From: Ianthella basta
Taxonomy: Eukaryota > Porifera > Demospongiae > Verongiida > Ianthellidae
Reading direction: 5' to 3'
Length of the DNA: 64,000 bases
Assembly (NCBI GenBank): GCA_964019415.1
Contig: OZ025879.1
Coordinates: forward strand, 7,722,127 to 7,786,126
The notes below the pieces were generated by a model. The model made no database searches and was not told where the DNA came from. It saw only the letters and a program-made list of their open reading frames with translations. The translations under genes and the position numbers were made by a program. Each line of letters opens with the position of its first letter. The first letter of the stretch is position 1. Positions 62,201 to 64,000 of the stretch are shown one piece after another.

Positions 62201-64000
62201 CTTGCCTCATCTTGCAATATCTTGCCTCATCTTGCCGCATCTTGCTATTTCTTGCCTCATCTTGCCTCATCTTGCTTAATCTTGCTATATCTTGCCTAAT
62301 CTTGCTTCTTCTTGCTATATCTTGCCTCATCTTGCAATATCTTGCCTCATCTTGCCTGATCTTGCTATTTCTTGCCTCATCTTGCAATATCTTGCCTCAT
62401 ATTGCCTCATCTTGCTATTTCTTGCCTCATCTTGCTTCTTCTTGCTATATCTTGCCTCATCTTTCTTCTTGCTATTTCTTGCCTCATCTTGCAATATCTT
62501 GCCTGATCTCGCTTCTTCTTGCTAAATCTTGCCTCATCTTGCTATTTCTTGCCTCATCTTGCAAAATCTTGCCTCATCTTACCTCATCTTGCTATTTCTT
62601 CCCTCATCTTGGCTCATTTTGCTAATTCTTGCCTCATCTTGCCTCATTTTGCTATTTCTTGCCTCATATTGCCTCATCTTGCAATATCTTGCCTCATCTT
62701 GCCTCATTTTGCTATTTCTTGCCTCATATTGCAATATCTAACTAGCCTCATCTTGCTTTTTCTTGCTATATCTTGCCTTATCTTGCAATATCTTGCCTCA
62801 TCTTGCCTCATCTTGCTATTTCTTGCCTCATCTTGATTCTTCTTGCTATATCTTGCCTCATCTTTCTTCTTGCTATTTCTTGCCTCATCTTGCAATATCT
62901 TGCCTGATCTTGTTTCTTCTTGCTAAATCTTGCCTCACCTTGCTATTTCTTGCCTCATCTTGCAATATCTTGCCTCATCTTGCCTCATCTTGCTATTTCT
63001 TCCCTCATCTTGCCTCATTTTGCTATTTCTTGCCTCATATTGCAATATTTAGCTTCATCTTGCTTCTTCTTGCTATATCTTGCCTCATCTTGCAATATCT
63101 TGCCTCATCTTGCCGCATCTTGCTATTTCTTGCCTCATCTTGCCTCATCTTGCTTAATCTTGCTATATCTTGCCTAATCTTGCTTCTTCTTGCTATATCT
63201 TGCCTCATCTTGCAATATCTTGCCTCATCTTGCCTGATCTTGCTATTTCTTGCCTCATCTTGCAATATCTTGCCTCATATTGCCTCATCTTGCTATTTCT
63301 TGCCTCATCTTGCTTCTTCTTGCTATATCTTGCCTCATCTTTCTTCTTGCTATTTCTTGCCTCATCTTGCAATATCTTGCCTGATCTTGCTTCTTCTTGC
63401 TAAATCTTGCCTCATCTTGCTATTTCTTGCCTCATCTTGCAAAATCTTGCCTCATCTTACCTCATCTTGCTATTTCTTCCCTCATCTTGGCTCATTTTGC
63501 TAATTCTTGCCTCATCTTGCCTCATTTTGCTATTTCTTGCCTCATATTGCCTCATCTTGCAATATCTTGCCTCATCTTGCCTCATTTTGCTATTTCTTGC
63601 CTCATATTGCAATATCTAACTAGCCTCATCTTGCTTTTTCTTGCTATATCTTGCCTTATCTTGCAATATCTTGCCTCATCTTGCCTCATCTTGCTATTTC
63701 TTGCCTCATCTTGCCTCATCTTGCTTAATCTTGCTATATCTTGCCTAATCTTGCTTCTTCTTGCTATATCTTGCCTCATCTTGCAATATCTTGCCTCATC
63801 TTGCCTGATCTTGCTATTTCTTGCCTCATCTTGCTTCTTCTTGCTCATCTTGCTTCTTCTTGCTATATCTTGCCTCATCTTGCTATTTCTTGCCTCATCT
63901 TGCAACATCTTGCCTCATCTTGCCTCATCTTCTTATTTCTTCCCTCATCTGACCTCATTTTGCTATTTCTTGCCTTATCTTGCTATTTCTTGCCACATAT
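50299..64000. repeat. 10-bp satellite, type 2, running off the window
   Basis: Same decamer frame, but TTGCTATATC, TTGCTATTTC, TTGCAATATC and TTGCTTCTTC units now alternate with TTGCCTCATC, while TTGTCTCATC becomes rare. Higher-order duplications include 1926 bp (52111 and 54037), 240 bp (54978 and 55218), 180 bp (56442 and 56622), 150 bp (58998 and 59148) and 878 bp (62042 and 62920). No unique sequence or gene appears before the window end. Confidence 0.97.

Noticed and set aside
30574-63908. Dozens of long + strand reading frames (up to about 900 codons) rich in [10 protein letters not shown] repeats, and GPVHPVG-type frames in the 21-bp blocks
   Set aside because: A 10-bp unit without stops repeats every 30 nt as the same ten codons in all three frames, and a 21-bp unit gives seven codons. 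The openness follows from the repeat, not from selection; there are no start contexts, splice structure or domain.

Overview
This window is animal nuclear DNA. Genes are split by many short introns with GT-AG boundaries, and the proteins are metazoan: an immunoglobulin/death-domain receptor, PPIL3, FIRRM, POLR1H, POMT1, an XK-related scramblase and a PARP4-like protein. Compact genes, very small head-to-head promoters, abundant intronic minisatellites and the receptor type suggest a non-bilaterian invertebrate, with a sponge as my best guess. That placement is inference; no rRNA or mitochondrial marker is present.

Region 1 (1-30.5 kb) is gene-rich. In order it holds: the last exon of a PDZ protein (+); a five-exon gene (-) for a secreted-signal, Ig-like, single-pass receptor with a C-terminal death domain; PPIL3 (+), head-to-head with it; FIRRM/C1orf112 (-, about 25 exons), tail-to-tail with PPIL3; POLR1H/RPA12 (+), 74 bp head-to-head with FIRRM; POMT1 (+, 16 exons); a two-exon PQ-loop membrane protein (+); an intronless XK-related protein (+); a 5'-truncated LINE (-) with a 14-bp target-site duplication; and three exons of a PARP4-like gene (+). 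All exon models were joined by hand. For the receptor, PPIL3, POLR1H and POMT1 the reading phase agrees at every junction.

Region 2 (about 30.55-64.0 kb, running off the window) is one giant compound satellite. Most of it is a degenerate 10-bp unit (CTTGCCTCAT and CTTGTCTCAT). It is interrupted four times by blocks of an unrelated 21-bp unit, and beyond 50.3 kb it changes to a second 10-bp dialect rich in TTGCTATATC, TTGCAATATC and TTGCTATTTC. Nested duplications of 120 bp to 1.9 kb lie on top. The + strand is pyrimidine-rich, poor in AG and free of stop codons over long stretches, so it shows large false reading frames. The array begins 16 bases after a PARP4-like exon, so it is either a very large PARP4 intron or a satellite that has broken the gene.

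The most interesting items are the Ig/death-domain receptor with an in-frame coding minisatellite between membrane and death domain; the pyrimidine-rich satellite, whose unit resembles an iterated branch point, pyrimidine tract and PTB motif; and POMT1 introns whose minisatellites appear to be amplified from the adjoining splice donor or acceptor.
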